Assembly (NCBI RefSeq): GCF_019297835.1 | Contig: NZ_CP079203.1 | Span: 62,001 to 126,000, forward strand | Direction of reading: 5' to 3' | DNA from: Sphingomonas sanguinis | GTDB taxonomy: Bacteria > Pseudomonadota > Alphaproteobacteria > Sphingomonadales > Sphingomonadaceae | Length of the DNA: 64,000 bases | In this document: piece after piece, positions 1 to 9,013 of the stretch | How positions within the stretch are numbered: position 1 is the stretch's first letter | How the letters are laid out: the number at the start of each line of letters is the position of its first letter | Translations under genes and position numbers: made by a program | Notes under the pieces: model-generated | What the model was told of the DNA's origin: nothing | What the model saw: the letters and a program-made list of their open reading frames with translations, nothing else | The model's database searches: none

Positions 1-154
1 GCATGGCGATCTCGCGATCGTGCAATGCAATGTGCATTTCATCGGTCAGGACGACAGCCACATTTTTGTGAACAAGAGCTTCGTATTTAAGGAATGCGAG
101 GACGGCAAGGTGCGCATTATTCTTCACCAGTCGTCATTGCCTTATGAGCCATAG
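1..154 (+). CDS. NTF2/SnoaL-like protein, C-terminal part only
   Basis: An open frame enters from the left edge in frame 2 and stops at TAG 152-154, giving the last 50 residues of a protein whose start lies outside the window. The visible end (valine-rich strand, then GKVRIILHQSSLPYEP) resembles the last beta strands of NTF2-like/SnoaL-like folds, where a tail of the form LHHSSLP is common. Function cannot be assigned from this piece. The family call rests on recalled similarity. Confidence 0.5.
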   Translation, partial: HGDLAIVQCNVHFIGQDDSHIFVNKSFVFKECEDGKVRIILHQSSLPYEP

Positions 155-425
155 TCAATAATACTGGTTTGTGAGGTTGAGTTTTTTAGGTTAGGTAGAC
201 TACCTCAACGCAAATAATTACTGCGTAGCCCGTCGTCTTTGTTTGGTATTAATACTGCGAATTAGCGGAGTAACAAATGCTCCACTACACTGCATGGATC
301 AATCCTAAACGTTGGGTGCCACCCATAACTGATTATCAATTTTGGCATCGGGACGGCGTCTTTTTCCCAGATTTAGACGCTTTTTATACCTGGAGTGGCC
401 GAAGCCTGCAGACTTGCGCCAAAAC
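155..425. other. AT-richer intergenic region, no gene seen
   Basis: No convincing reading frame on either strand. The stretch is visibly richer in A/T than its neighbours. It holds a small palindrome, GGTAG-A-CTACC at 194-204, just before a run rich in A and T. That could be regulatory, but nothing ties it to a gene. Confidence 0.5.
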
Positions 426-485
426 CTGAACGAATGATAGGTTTCGGGAAGTAGGCAGGGTGGCCTGAACGGCCGCAGTTGGGTC
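426..485 (+). repeat. 60-bp dispersed intergenic repeat, copy 1
   Basis: Starts CTGAACGAATG, has TTCGGGAAG near base 18 and ends TTGGGTC, matching the ends and 60-bp length of the other copies. The middle differs and contains GGCC-tgaac-GGCC, a small hairpin. It overlaps the last two bases of the convergent TetR gene. Confidence 0.7.
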
Positions 486-1119
486 AGGCCGTACCTATCA
501 GTGGTGTGCCTTCAAGCGCGGCAAGCGTGCCGGTAACGCCTCGGTCGATGATGACCAAGAATACACGCTTCGCGGCCTGAACGTCGCCCGTACGGCTGAG
601 CTCGGCGTGCGCGCGAAGGAACGCCGTGCTCCACGCCGAGGCGATCAGCCCAGCGGCCAAATGTGCGAGGGCATTATCGTCCCCGTCATGATGCTCTTCC
701 TGGAAGAGGGCGGCCAGATCTTGAACGAAATGGTCGCGCATCTGGCGTCCGCGCGCCTTCAACGTCTCGCTGGCCAGGGCCGTCTCGACGAAGGCCTGCG
801 TATGTTCAAACAACGGAAAGGCCTCGGACGGCTGTTCGATCATCTGGTGGGCCAGTGCGCCCAGCGCTTCGATCGGCGAGGTTCCTGACGGGCGCGAACG
901 GATTGTGTCGAACGCCAGATTGCGCGCTTCCTCTTCTCGGTCGAAGAACATGTCCTCCTTGCGCGGAAAGTGATTGAACACCGTCATGCGTCCGACATCG
1001 GCAGCGTTCGCGATCTCGTCGATCGTCACCTGATCGAACCCACGATCCATGAAGAGGCGGGTCGCAACGTCGGATATGGCTTGGCGGGTCGCAAGGCGCT
1101 TCCGGGTCCGTCGATCCAT
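484..1119 (-). CDS. TetR-family transcriptional regulator
   Basis: A 211-residue TetR/AcrR repressor. The N-terminal helix-turn-helix spans about residues 8-55 (AISDVATRLFMDRGFDQVTI, then DEIANAADVGRMTVFNHFPRKED), followed by an all-helical ligand domain. The frame opens upstream at 1182, but the start at 1119 is preferred because AAGGA lies 7 bases ahead of it and the longer form would run through the promoter palindrome at 1152-1164. It is divergent from the FAD monooxygenase at 1198, which it probably represses until an inducer binds. The inducer is unknown. Confidence 0.88.
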   Translation of the reverse strand: MDRRTRKRLATRQAISDVATRLFMDRGFDQVTIDEIANAADVGRMTVFNHFPRKEDMFFDREEEARNLAFDTIRSRPSGTSPIEALGALAHQMIEQPSEAFPLFEHTQAFVETALASETLKARGRQMRDHFVQDLAALFQEEHHDGDDNALAHLAAGLIASAWSTAFLRAHAELSRTGDVQAAKRVFLVIIDRGVTGTLAALEGTPLIGTA

Positions 1120-1151
1120 CCGAGCATCCTTTGCTGTATTGCTCATTAAAT

Positions 1152-1164
1152 TGTACCCGGTATA
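1152..1164. promoter_or_regulatory. Candidate TetR operator
   Basis: TGTACC-C-GGTATA is an imperfect palindrome (T.TACC.GGTA.A) between the divergent TetR and FAD-monooxygenase genes, 34 bases before the ATG at 1198. Position and symmetry fit a repressor site covering both promoters. Binding is inferred. Confidence 0.5.
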
Positions 1165-1197
1165 TATTGATGTCATATCCATTTTGGAGATGCCCTC

Positions 1198-2358
1198 ATG
1201 GTTCCGTCAACCCGCGACGCGCTTAACTCTCGTTCTGACCACGGTGCCGTCCTCATCAGCGGTGCAAGCTTTGCCGGTTTAGCCACCGCCTATGGGTTGA
1301 GGCGGCTTGGCTATCGGGTCATCATCATTGAGGCGGCACCGGGGTTGCGACGTGGTGGCACACCCGTCGACATCGAAGGTGAGACGATCGATATCTTGAA
1401 GAGGATGGGCCTCATCGACCATGTCAGGGCCAAGGCGCTGCCGTCTCGCCGGTTTGCGTTCAAGAATGCGGATGATTCCACTCTGGGTTCGATGGGAGTT
1501 GGAGGCGATCAAGCCTCGGAGGTAAGGTACGAAATCCATCGCGATGACCTGCTGGACATCTTGTTCAATGCGGTGGCGGACGATGTCGAGCTGCTGTTCG
1601 GCCGGTCGATCACGGGGCTCGTCGAGCGCGCGGACGGGGTAGCGGTGACCCTAGACAACGGCGAGCGGCGTGACGTCGCCTTGGTCGTCGGGTGCGACGG
1701 CAACCGGTCGAATACGCGGCGGCTGGTATTCGGCGGTGGCGATCAGTTCACCCATTTCATGGGCGGGTATTTCTTTCTGAAAGTCGTGCCGGAGACCGGG
1801 TTGCTTCCCGCCGATACGACGGAGGTTTTCCGGACACCCGGGCGGATGGCGATGCTCAACGGCTACGATGATCGTACGGACATCGGCTTCGGTTTCCGGA
1901 CGGAGAACGAGATCGCCTATGATTATCGCGATCGGGCGCAGCAGCGGCGGTTGATCGAGGACCAGGTCGGCGATCTCGGCTGGAAGGTGCCGGCCATGCT
2001 CGCGGCCGTTGCTGGAGACGACGACTTCTATTTCGACAGGATCAGTCAGATCCGAATGCCGTGCTGGTCTCGCGGACGGGTCGTGCTGGTAGGGGATGCT
2101 GGGTATTGCGTCTCGCCGCTCGCCGGCCTCGGCGGCTCGATGGCCATCATCGGCGCCGGTCGCCTGGCGGCCGCATTGGAGCGCTATCGCGACGATCATG
2201 CATCTGCGTTCCGTCACTATGAGGACGGGTTGCGTCCGTTCGTCGAGCAGATACAGGAGCGGGCGGCCAGCGACGGCATGTCGACCATGTGTCCGGCGGA
2301 CGAGGATGAGCTTGCCGAGCGTAACCGAGAGATCGCCGCAGGCGATATGGGTTGGTAG
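1198..2358 (+). CDS. FAD-dependent monooxygenase (PHBH/TetX-like group)
   Basis: A 386-residue class A flavoprotein hydroxylase that would use NAD(P)H and O2 to hydroxylate a small, probably aromatic, substrate. The Rossmann dinucleotide motif is at residues 20-46 (SGASFAGLATAYGLRRLGY, ending in a beta strand with the ribose-binding Glu). The DG motif (VVGCDGNRSN) is near 165 and the GD motif (VLVGDAGYCVSPLAGLGGS) near 295. GGAG lies 8 bases before the ATG. The divergent TetR neighbour suggests induction by the substrate or a related xenobiotic. Tetracycline-modifying enzymes belong to this fold, but the substrate cannot be read from sequence. Confidence 0.88.
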   Translation: MVPSTRDALNSRSDHGAVLISGASFAGLATAYGLRRLGYRVIIIEAAPGLRRGGTPVDIEGETIDILKRMGLIDHVRAKALPSRRFAFKNADDSTLGSMGVGGDQASEVRYEIHRDDLLDILFNAVADDVELLFGRSITGLVERADGVAVTLDNGERRDVALVVGCDGNRSNTRRLVFGGGDQFTHFMGGYFFLKVVPETGLLPADTTEVFRTPGRMAMLNGYDDRTDIGFGFRTENEIAYDYRDRAQQRRLIEDQVGDLGWKVPAMLAAVAGDDDFYFDRISQIRMPCWSRGRVVLVGDAGYCVSPLAGLGGSMAIIGAGRLAAALERYRDDHASAFRHYEDGLRPFVEQIQERAASDGMSTMCPADEDELAERNREIAAGDMGW

Positions 2359-2453
2359 CCTTCTCGCCAGGCGGCGTTGTTGCGGCCTGATCAGTCGCGC
2401 GAGTGATTGGCTCGAACGTTCATCTCCCGCGCATGAGGCTACCCGTTGGCAAC

Positions 2454-2515
2454 ATGAACGGACGGCAGAACATGGGAAGCTAAAAAAACAAGCCTCGAAT
2501 GACCGCAAATGGGTC
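2454..2515 (+). repeat. 60-bp dispersed repeat, copy 2 (62 bp)
   Basis: Starts ATGAACGGACGGCAGAA, contains TGGGAAGC and GAATGACCG, and ends ATGGGTC. A short inverted piece of the repeat start (GAACGTTCATCTCCCG at about 2413-2428) lies just upstream. The unit is in the 312-bp gap after the monooxygenase (2359-2670), which holds no gene. Confidence 0.75.
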
Positions 2516-2517
2516 TC

Positions 2518-2533
2518 GGCCGCCCTAGCGGCC
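2518..2533. terminator. Short GC hairpin after repeat copy 2
   Basis: GGCCGC-ccta-GCGGCC is a perfect 6-bp stem directly after the repeat. No T tract follows, so a terminator role is only possible. It lies between convergent genes, where a bidirectional stop would fit. Confidence 0.35.
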
Positions 2534-2670
2534 TGCTAGTAAGCGATCGCGCGCCCAAACGACCGCTACCGTGATGGTGGGGTAGAGCTCAATGCCTGCG
2601 CTGCCGTCTCCCGCCACGCCTCTAAGTTTGGGCCGCAGCCTGCAAGAGGGTGCCGTTGGACAAAGCGATT

Positions 2671-5094
2671 TCAGTCATGGCGCAATGCCCATGCGGGAGT
2701 CGCACGGCTGGCGCGCAGCGCCTGGCCTAGTACGGTCAGCACGGCGATCGCGAGCGCCAGCAGGGTGGCACTGGCAAAGAAGAGCGGCGAAAGGGTGATC
2801 CGGTCATCGAACCCAGCCAGCCAAATTCGCATCGCGACATAGGCTAAGGGCCAGGCCAAGATATTGGCGAGGAGTACAGGCCGCAGGAACTGCCCCACCA
2901 GCAATTTGACGATATCGGCCGATGACGCGCCCAGCGTTTTGCGGATGCCAATTTCCTTCACCCGGCGCGCGGTGTTGAACGATGCCAGCCCCCATAGACC
3001 GACGCAAGCGATCAGCGCTGCTACCCCCGCGCCGACCCCGAATAGACGCGTGGCCTGCTCATCGGCTTTATAGAAGTCCACCAGCCGCTGATCTGCGGTG
3101 CCGACGACCAACGGCACCTGCGGTGACAGGCGGCGCCAGGTCGACCGGATGCGGGCCAGCATCGTGGCGGTGTCGCCCGTGTAGCGGATGGCAGCAACGG
3201 CGGACGTTGGTACATCCCGGGCATATTGATACAGGGTAGCGGTTTCGGCCGTGCGTGGCGAAGCGAAACGGAGCTGGTCGATCACGCCAATGATCGTGCG
3301 CGGAGCACCACGCCCAACGGTCTTGCCGACCGCTTCTTTGGGTGTGCGGAAGCCGAGCTGCTCAAGCGCCTTGCGATTGATGACGACGTTGCGGCCATTT
3401 TTCCACTTGGTCCAGTCGCTCGAATCGTCGCCACTATGCGCATCGTCGAAGACCCGCCCGGCAAGCAGCCGGGGTGCATAGGCGCGAAAGAAATCTGGCC
3501 CGACGGGGATGTTGTTGACCGTTACGCCCGGCCCGCTTGGTTGCTCGATCATGTCGAGGCTGGCATTGACCATGCCAGGGGCCGAACTGCTCGATCCGAC
3601 CGAAATTACACCGGGCAAGCGACGCAGCGCGTCGAGGATCGGTCGAGCCTGGGTGGGAAAGATCCGCTTGTCTGCCAGGGAGGGTATGACCAACAACCCC
3701 TCGCGTCGAAAACCTAGATCGGATCGTCGGACATGCGCCGTCTGCGCCACGAGCACGACCGTGCCGATCATGAAGGCGATCGCCAGACCGAACTGGATCA
3801 CGACCAGCATCTCGCGAAACCGCGCGCCGCTGCGCCCACCCCCTGGCGCCCGTGCCGAGGCCAGCACGGCAGCGGCCGGAAAGCGGGACAGGAGGACCGC
3901 CGGATAGAAACCCGCCGCCAATGCGATGACCAGGACGAGCGCCACCAGCAAGGGCAGGGCCAAGGCATAGGGAAAGTTCAGCGAAAGGCCGCCCGCCGCG
4001 TTCACGATGGGCAGGCTAACCTCCGCCAGGATCATGCCAAGCAAACTGGCTACCGCCGCCATTGCGGCCGCCTCGCCGAGAAACTGGCGGATCAGCCTCC
4101 CCCGATCCGCGCCCAGGACCTTGCGCATCGCCACTTCGCGGGCGCGCAGGCTCGACTGGGCAGTCGCGAGGTTCACATAATTGATGATCGCGATCAGCAA
4201 GGTGAGCACACCGACCAGCCCCAGCGTCACGATCGTCAGTCTACGTCCGCTGCTTTCCGCCCCGCCGGGCGGTTGCAAATGGAGGCGCGTGAGCGGCAGC
4301 AGCGAGAGCGCGACGATCTTGGCCGGATCGGGGCCCAGATCGTGCCCGGCGTGGCGTCGGACGAAAGCCGGCATTTTCGCAGCGAACGCGTGCGCCGCCG
4401 CCGCGTCGGGAAAACGCAGATAGGTCGCGCCATCCACCATGCCCCATCGGTACCAAGACCATTGCACCGGCGGCGGCGGCGTGCGGGGCATCGGGATCAA
4501 GATGTTCGCCTGAAGGTCGGTGGTTTTGGGCAGGTCTTCGAAGACTCCGGAGACGCGGTAGACCTCCGGCGCATCGACGGCGATCGTAATGCTCTGGCCG
4601 ATGGGGTCGGCATCGCCGAACAGCCGTTGCGCCTCTGTCCGGCTGAGCAGCGCACCCGACGGATCGGCGAGGGCTCGTCGCCCGTCTCCGCGAACCATGG
4701 GGATATCAAAGACGTCGAAAAAGGACGGATCAACCTGCGCCACGTCGGTCCCGATCGCGTCGTTTTCGCGGATGACGCTGCCTCCCTGCTTGCCGCCACG
4801 GATGCGCGTGCCAACCAGGCTGGGGAAATCCTGGCGCATCTCTTCTAGCAGCCCCGGCATCGTCACCGGATAGGCTCCATTAAAGGGGCTGCCGGGGATT
4901 TGGAGTTGGGTCTGTACGACATAGAGTTCGTCATGATGCGGCAGCCACCGCTCGAAGCTCGTCTCGAACCGGACATAAAGGCCCAGAACCAGGAACACGG
5001 CGATCCCCACTGCCAACCCGCCGATGTTCAGCGCGGTATAAAGCTTGTGGCGGGTCAGCGAGCGATAGAGCGAAGTGAGCGCGAAACGGTTCAT
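2671..5094 (-). CDS. FtsX/MacB-type ABC transporter permease
   Basis: An 807-residue inner-membrane permease with a duplicated MacB_PCD-FtsX layout. A membrane helix at about 20-40 precedes a large periplasmic domain, then three to four helices at about 280-420. A second periplasmic domain is followed by a final set at about 680-800. The conserved motifs RAREVAMRKVLGADRG and RRVKEIGIRKTLGASSADI sit where such permeases contact their ATPase. Members usually work with a LolD/MacB-type ATPase, often in envelope-stress or peptide-antibiotic resistance. No ATPase or adaptor gene is next to it. It is divergent from a two-component system that probably controls it. Confidence 0.88.
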   Translation of the reverse strand: MNRFALTSLYRSLTRHKLYTALNIGGLAVGIAVFLVLGLYVRFETSFERWLPHHDELYVVQTQLQIPGSPFNGAYPVTMPGLLEEMRQDFPSLVGTRIRGGKQGGSVIRENDAIGTDVAQVDPSFFDVFDIPMVRGDGRRALADPSGALLSRTEAQRLFGDADPIGQSITIAVDAPEVYRVSGVFEDLPKTTDLQANILIPMPRTPPPPVQWSWYRWGMVDGATYLRFPDAAAAHAFAAKMPAFVRRHAGHDLGPDPAKIVALSLLPLTRLHLQPPGGAESSGRRLTIVTLGLVGVLTLLIAIINYVNLATAQSSLRAREVAMRKVLGADRGRLIRQFLGEAAAMAAVASLLGMILAEVSLPIVNAAGGLSLNFPYALALPLLVALVLVIALAAGFYPAVLLSRFPAAAVLASARAPGGGRSGARFREMLVVIQFGLAIAFMIGTVVLVAQTAHVRRSDLGFRREGLLVIPSLADKRIFPTQARPILDALRRLPGVISVGSSSSAPGMVNASLDMIEQPSGPGVTVNNIPVGPDFFRAYAPRLLAGRVFDDAHSGDDSSDWTKWKNGRNVVINRKALEQLGFRTPKEAVGKTVGRGAPRTIIGVIDQLRFASPRTAETATLYQYARDVPTSAVAAIRYTGDTATMLARIRSTWRRLSPQVPLVVGTADQRLVDFYKADEQATRLFGVGAGVAALIACVGLWGLASFNTARRVKEIGIRKTLGASSADIVKLLVGQFLRPVLLANILAWPLAYVAMRIWLAGFDDRITLSPLFFASATLLALAIAVLTVLGQALRASRATPAWALRHD

Positions 5095-5320
5095 CGCATA
5101 TATCCGGACAGGAGTAGAATTAGCAGCAGGCGAGGTGCGGGGATTTCCCGCGTAGGCGGTGCAGCGCGGTCTGAGCTACCCGGGCCACCCGGCCAAGTCG
5201 GTTGCACCTGAAGTCAGATCTTTCGCCCGCCTTCCGGCTCAACCCGCATGGCGGCGTGCACCGTCGATCCGCCTGTCCATAGCGGCTTGGCGCTGGTGTT
5301 GCGTATGTGGGTGGTTCGGT

Positions 5321-5336
5321 CATCATGGACATGATG
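5321..5336. promoter_or_regulatory. Perfect palindrome in the permease/response-regulator promoter
   Basis: CATCATG-ga-CATGATG is a perfect 7+2+7 palindrome, 33 bases before the response-regulator start and about 230 bases before the divergent permease. A Fis-type HTH dimer such as that regulator could bind it. This is inferred from position and symmetry. Confidence 0.45.
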
Positions 5337-5368
5337 TCACTGCCCATGATCCAAAAAGCTAAGTCGCT

Positions 5369-6673
5369 ATGAATGAACAATTTTGCTCACCATCGCGAAC
5401 AGGCGATCCGTCGTCGGCGAACACTATGTCCGCGGCCGGACACTCCGACCACACGTCAATACCCGACGAAATCCTGATAATCGAGGACGATAAGGTCGTC
5501 GGTCGTACCACGGAGATCCTGTTTCGGCTGGCGGGATATCGGGTTGAGATCGCTACCGACCCCGACAGCGCCTATTCGATGCTCGCGCGTCGTCGCTATG
5601 ACGCGATCCTGCTCGATATGAATTTCACGGCGGGCCGCTCGGATGGTCAAGAGGGGCTGGCCTGTCTCGCCCGGATCGTCGCGGACGATCCCCGTGCGTG
5701 CGTCGTGGTCATCACCGCCCATAGCGGCATCCGCATCGCTGTGACGGCCATGCAGGCGGGCGCTCGCGACTTCATCATCAAACCGTGGCGCAAGGACGAT
5801 CTGCTCGGCAAGGTCGACTCCGCGATCAGGCGAAACGCGGGCAACAGCGCGGTCCAGCAGTCTGCGGCTATCGGTCCGTCGGCAGGCCGCGCTCTGCTTG
5901 GGGCATCGGCCGCGATCGAACGCGTCCGTGCGCTTGTCCGGAGGGTCGGACCGACGATCGCCTCCGTGTGTGTCACCGGAGCATCCGGCACCGGACGCTC
6001 GCTGGTCGCCGAGGCGCTTCACGCATCGTCCTCCACCGCCGAGACCAAGCCGACACGGGTCGACCTGAGCGATCCCGACCAATGGCCCGCTCTGGACCAG
6101 GCCATCGGCACGATCATACTGCGACACGCCGATCAGCTGGCTGCACACGCGCAGGCCCGGCTGCTCGACCGGCTGGTGCCGGGCCTACGTTGCATTACCA
6201 TCGTCGACCATGTCGCTCTACTGTCCCCGGCACTGCGTCGGCGGCTCTGTACCGTCGAGATCGCGGTGCCGCCGCTCTCGGAACGTCGAGAGGACGCGGT
6301 GCTGCTCGGTCGGCACTTCGCAAGCATCGCTGCCGAAACCTACGGCCATGCCGCGCCGCGACTAACGCCTGCGGCAGAGGCGTTTGTCGCTATCACCGAC
6401 TGGCCGGACGAGGTACGCGGGCTGGCGATGGCGATCGAACGTGCGGTCGTGCTGTCGGACGATGGCCTGATCGACGTCGCTGCGATCCGGCCGATCATGC
6501 CGCTCGCCGCTTCGGCGGCCGAGACCGTACCGGTATTCCGCGTGCAGGATGCCGAGAAGCTGATGATCGAGGCCGCATTGAAGGAGTATCGCCACAACGT
6601 ATCGCGGGCGGCGGCGGCATTAGGCCTAAGCCGTGGCACCCTTTATCGCCGGATGGCGCAATATGGTCTCTAG
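5369..6673 (+). CDS. NtrC-like response regulator with degenerate AAA+ domain
   Basis: 434 residues in three parts. The receiver domain (about 34-155) has acidic residues at 39-41, phospho-acceptor Asp83 and Lys138. An AAA+-like domain covers about 175-370 and a Fis-type HTH about 397-432. The central domain is badly altered. The P-loop reads GASGTGRS (204-211) with Arg replacing the ATP-binding Lys, the Walker B position reads TIILRHADQ instead of LFLDE, and the GAFTGA loop that contacts sigma-54 is absent. It probably regulates without sigma-54 ATPase activity. The start is uncertain: ATG at 5426 is an alternative and neither has a strong ribosome site. It overlaps the kinase gene by 11 bases. 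Confidence 0.85.
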   Translation: MNEQFCSPSRTGDPSSANTMSAAGHSDHTSIPDEILIIEDDKVVGRTTEILFRLAGYRVEIATDPDSAYSMLARRRYDAILLDMNFTAGRSDGQEGLACLARIVADDPRACVVVITAHSGIRIAVTAMQAGARDFIIKPWRKDDLLGKVDSAIRRNAGNSAVQQSAAIGPSAGRALLGASAAIERVRALVRRVGPTIASVCVTGASGTGRSLVAEALHASSSTAETKPTRVDLSDPDQWPALDQAIGTIILRHADQLAAHAQARLLDRLVPGLRCITIVDHVALLSPALRRRLCTVEIAVPPLSERREDAVLLGRHFASIAAETYGHAAPRLTPAAEAFVAITDWPDEVRGLAMAIERAVVLSDDGLIDVAAIRPIMPLAASAAETVPVFRVQDAEKLMIEAALKEYRHNVSRAAAALGLSRGTLYRRMAQYGL

Positions 6674-7832
6674 ACGAGAAGGTCATGCCTTGCTGGTTGG
6701 ATCGGGACTGGGGCTGTCCGGTATGGCGGCCGGGATGGCGGGGACGCATGGTCTATGGCTGGCATTGTCCGGCGCGCTCCTGCTGCTGGTATGGCTGCTC
6801 GCGGCCAATCTGCTTTTGGCGAAGCAGCACCTAGTCGTCCCGGCCGCGACGCCCGGCGCGCCCGACGAAGCGCAGATCGCGCATCACCTGCTGCTTGATG
6901 CTTCGCCAACGCCGCTGGTGCTGGTTGCCGGAAGGACGGTGCGGACGATGAACCGGGCGGCGCGCCGTCTCTTCGCGACCGACGATCGGATATTGCCGCC
7001 CCCGACGACGCTGTTCGACCGGGATGCCACGCATCTGCGCCACGCCGGCCGGAACTGGCGTGCCGACAGGGTGGAGGTCGGTAACCGGTCGGTGGTGGCA
7101 CTGATTGATATCGAAAGCGAAGAACGCACCGCAGAGGCGCGCGCAAGCGCCGAGATGATTCAGGTACTGGGCCACGAAATGCTGAACGGACTCGTCCCGA
7201 TCGTATCGCTGGCTGAGTGCGGGATCGCTGCGGCCGAGGCCCGTGACGAGGATCCGGCCCTGCTCGCGGAAATTCTGACGACGCTTGCGCGACGCGCCGA
7301 GGGGCTGCGGCGTTTCACCGAGGCCTATCGCGAACTAGCACGTCTGCCGCCGCCTTTGCGGCTGATCGTGTCAGTTGAAGATATGCTCAATGACCTTGCC
7401 CGGCTATTCGCAAGCCGCTGGCCAGGCGTTGGTCTTTCGATCGACATTGAACCTGGCCTGTGTGTCGAGATCGATCGTGACCAGATGAACCAGGCATGTT
7501 GGGCATTGTTGCAAAATGCCGTCGAGGCGATTGAGCACGGTGGCGTTTCTTGTGGTCAGGTCGATATTTGGGCTAGTATCGCCAATGACGTGCTCACGAT
7601 CGAGGTACGGGACAACGGACCGGGCATCCCGCCGGATCGCAGGCATGGCATTTTCCGCCCCTTCTACACCTCCAAGCCCAGCGGAAGCGGGATCGGGCTC
7701 AGCTTGGCACGCCAAGTCATGCAGGCGCATGGCGGCACGTTGACTTTGATTAGTCCTTCACCAGCAATATTCCGTGCATGGGTGCCCAAAGCTTGCACAC
7801 CGAGCGATAGTGTATTCACGGATCGGATCTGA
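6663..7832 (+). CDS. Sensor histidine kinase, NtrB/PAS type
   Basis: A 389-residue membrane kinase. Two hydrophobic helices lie at about 9-27 and 31-53 with almost no periplasmic part, followed by a PAS-like region at about 75-155. The phospho-acceptor is His171 in QVLGHEMLNGLVPI. The ATPase domain has the N box (ALLQNAVEAIEHG), G1 (DNGPGIPP), F box (FRPFYTSK) and G2 (GSGIGLSL). ATG 6663 overlaps the regulator gene's end, so the two are co-translated. The lack of an extracytoplasmic sensor domain suggests it senses within the membrane or responds to the neighbouring permease, as in Bce-like modules. That last point is inference. Confidence 0.87.
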   Translation: MVSRREGHALLVGSGLGLSGMAAGMAGTHGLWLALSGALLLLVWLLAANLLLAKQHLVVPAATPGAPDEAQIAHHLLLDASPTPLVLVAGRTVRTMNRAARRLFATDDRILPPPTTLFDRDATHLRHAGRNWRADRVEVGNRSVVALIDIESEERTAEARASAEMIQVLGHEMLNGLVPIVSLAECGIAAAEARDEDPALLAEILTTLARRAEGLRRFTEAYRELARLPPPLRLIVSVEDMLNDLARLFASRWPGVGLSIDIEPGLCVEIDRDQMNQACWALLQNAVEAIEHGGVSCGQVDIWASIANDVLTIEVRDNGPGIPPDRRHGIFRPFYTSKPSGSGIGLSLARQVMQAHGGTLTLISPSPAIFRAWVPKACTPSDSVFTDRI

Positions 7833-7993
7833 TGGATCGCAAGAAGCCTAACCACCGAGGCATTATATTTCGAAAGGGCCGCAGTCACCTGCATCGGCTA
7901 TGACCGCCAGCGATCTTCTTGGTGGATTGTGCGCCTCTTTCTCATCCGCAACGCCAATTGCTAAGAAATTCCAATAGTTGTTGGAAAAGAATT

Positions 7994-8056
7994 ATAAACG
8001 GATATCTGAAGTTGGGTTGGAAAAAGTGAATTTGAATGACTGCATGAGATTTGGTT
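7994..8056 (+). repeat. Degenerate copy of the 60-bp repeat beside integrase 1
   Basis: ATAAACGGATATCTGAAG aligns with the ATGAATGAATGTCTGAAG start of the copy at 58390. GTTGGGTTGG, GAATGACTGC and a TTTGGTT end follow in the expected order over 63 bp. It runs into the stop codon of the first recombinase gene (TTA at 8055-8057 on the plus strand). Confidence 0.5.
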
Positions 8057-8687
8057 AGACTTCCGTCCGTTCAGCCAGCTCCAAAGCGTCCTCCACGTCG
8101 ACGCCCAAATAGCGAATGGTGCTATCAATCTTTGCATGACCGAGGAGAATCTGAACGGCGCGGAGATTGCCGGTCGCCTTGTAGATAATTGAGGCCTTCG
8201 TTCGCCGAAGCGAGTGCGTCCCATAATCCTGCGGGGGTAGGCCGATGCCGATCACCCATTCCCGTACAAGACGGGCATATTGGCGTGTGCTCATGTGGGC
8301 CATGTAATCGTTGCGGCTCGGGAAGACGAAATCATTGAGCGTACCACCACGCCGTTCAAGCCATGCGCGTATTGTTTTACGGGCCGTATCCATAAGTTCA
8401 AACTGAACAGGACGCTTTGTCTTCTGTTGTACGATGATGGCGCGATCCCGCACACGCCCGCCAGAAACCAGATCGCCGATGCGGACTTTGACCACATCGC
8501 AGCCGCGTAATTTGCTATCGATAGCAAGGTCGAACAGCGCTCGATCACGTAATCGCCGGTGTTGATCAAGCCAAAAGCGAATGGCCCAAACTTGCTGCTG
8601 TTTAAGCGCCCGCTTGGCACCAACCAATCGGCCCTCATTCCAAGGGCGAAGTTCGTGGAAGGCGGGATCCATTGCCGAGTGACCCAT
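8055..8687 (-). CDS. Tyrosine recombinase/integrase, copy 1
   Basis: A 210-residue phage-integrase-family enzyme with the expected catalytic residues: Arg61 (KLRGCDVV), His158/Arg161 (THSLRR), His184 (LLGHAKID) and nucleophile Tyr193 (RYLGVD). Most of the N-terminal core-binding domain of larger integrases is missing. A longer frame opens at 8786, but the start at 8687 (MGHSAMDP) is preferred because it matches the start of copy 2 and both have GGAGA about 9-10 bases upstream. The protein differs from copy 2 (58453-59085) at about 15 of 210 positions. No phage or integron cassette genes are adjacent. Its stop codon abuts a degenerate 60-bp repeat. Confidence 0.9.
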   Translation of the reverse strand: MGHSAMDPAFHELRPWNEGRLVGAKRALKQQQVWAIRFWLDQHRRLRDRALFDLAIDSKLRGCDVVKVRIGDLVSGGRVRDRAIIVQQKTKRPVQFELMDTARKTIRAWLERRGGTLNDFVFPSRNDYMAHMSTRQYARLVREWVIGIGLPPQDYGTHSLRRTKASIIYKATGNLRAVQILLGHAKIDSTIRYLGVDVEDALELAERTEV

Positions 8688-9013
8688 CGCTTTTCTCCAT
8701 TGCGCCGAGTCGGTGCCAACATCATAATCGGCCGCCGTAAATGCGCGGTTTGGAAACGTGATGGATGCTCTGTCATCCAGACACATTAAGGATCGTCCGA
8801 TAATGTTGGCCGCAAAGGCGCTGGCCTATGTCACTTCCGAAAATTGGCATCGGAGGCGATTGTGGTTTTGTTGAAGCACCGAACTTGCGTATGGAAATGG
8901 TAGCCATCTGACGGTTGATGCCAAAGTCGCTCTTCGGATCGCCGAAAAGGTCCGATTGTGATCGCCCGCTAGGTGGAAGTTCGTTTTGCGTTTTAGCGAC
9001 AGGTGACAACCGG

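Noticed and set aside
3733..4848. A 371-residue plus-strand frame rich in Arg, Gln and Asp within the FtsX permease gene.
   Set aside because: Antisense shadow of the permease; the composition is typical of the reverse strand of GC-rich coding DNA.
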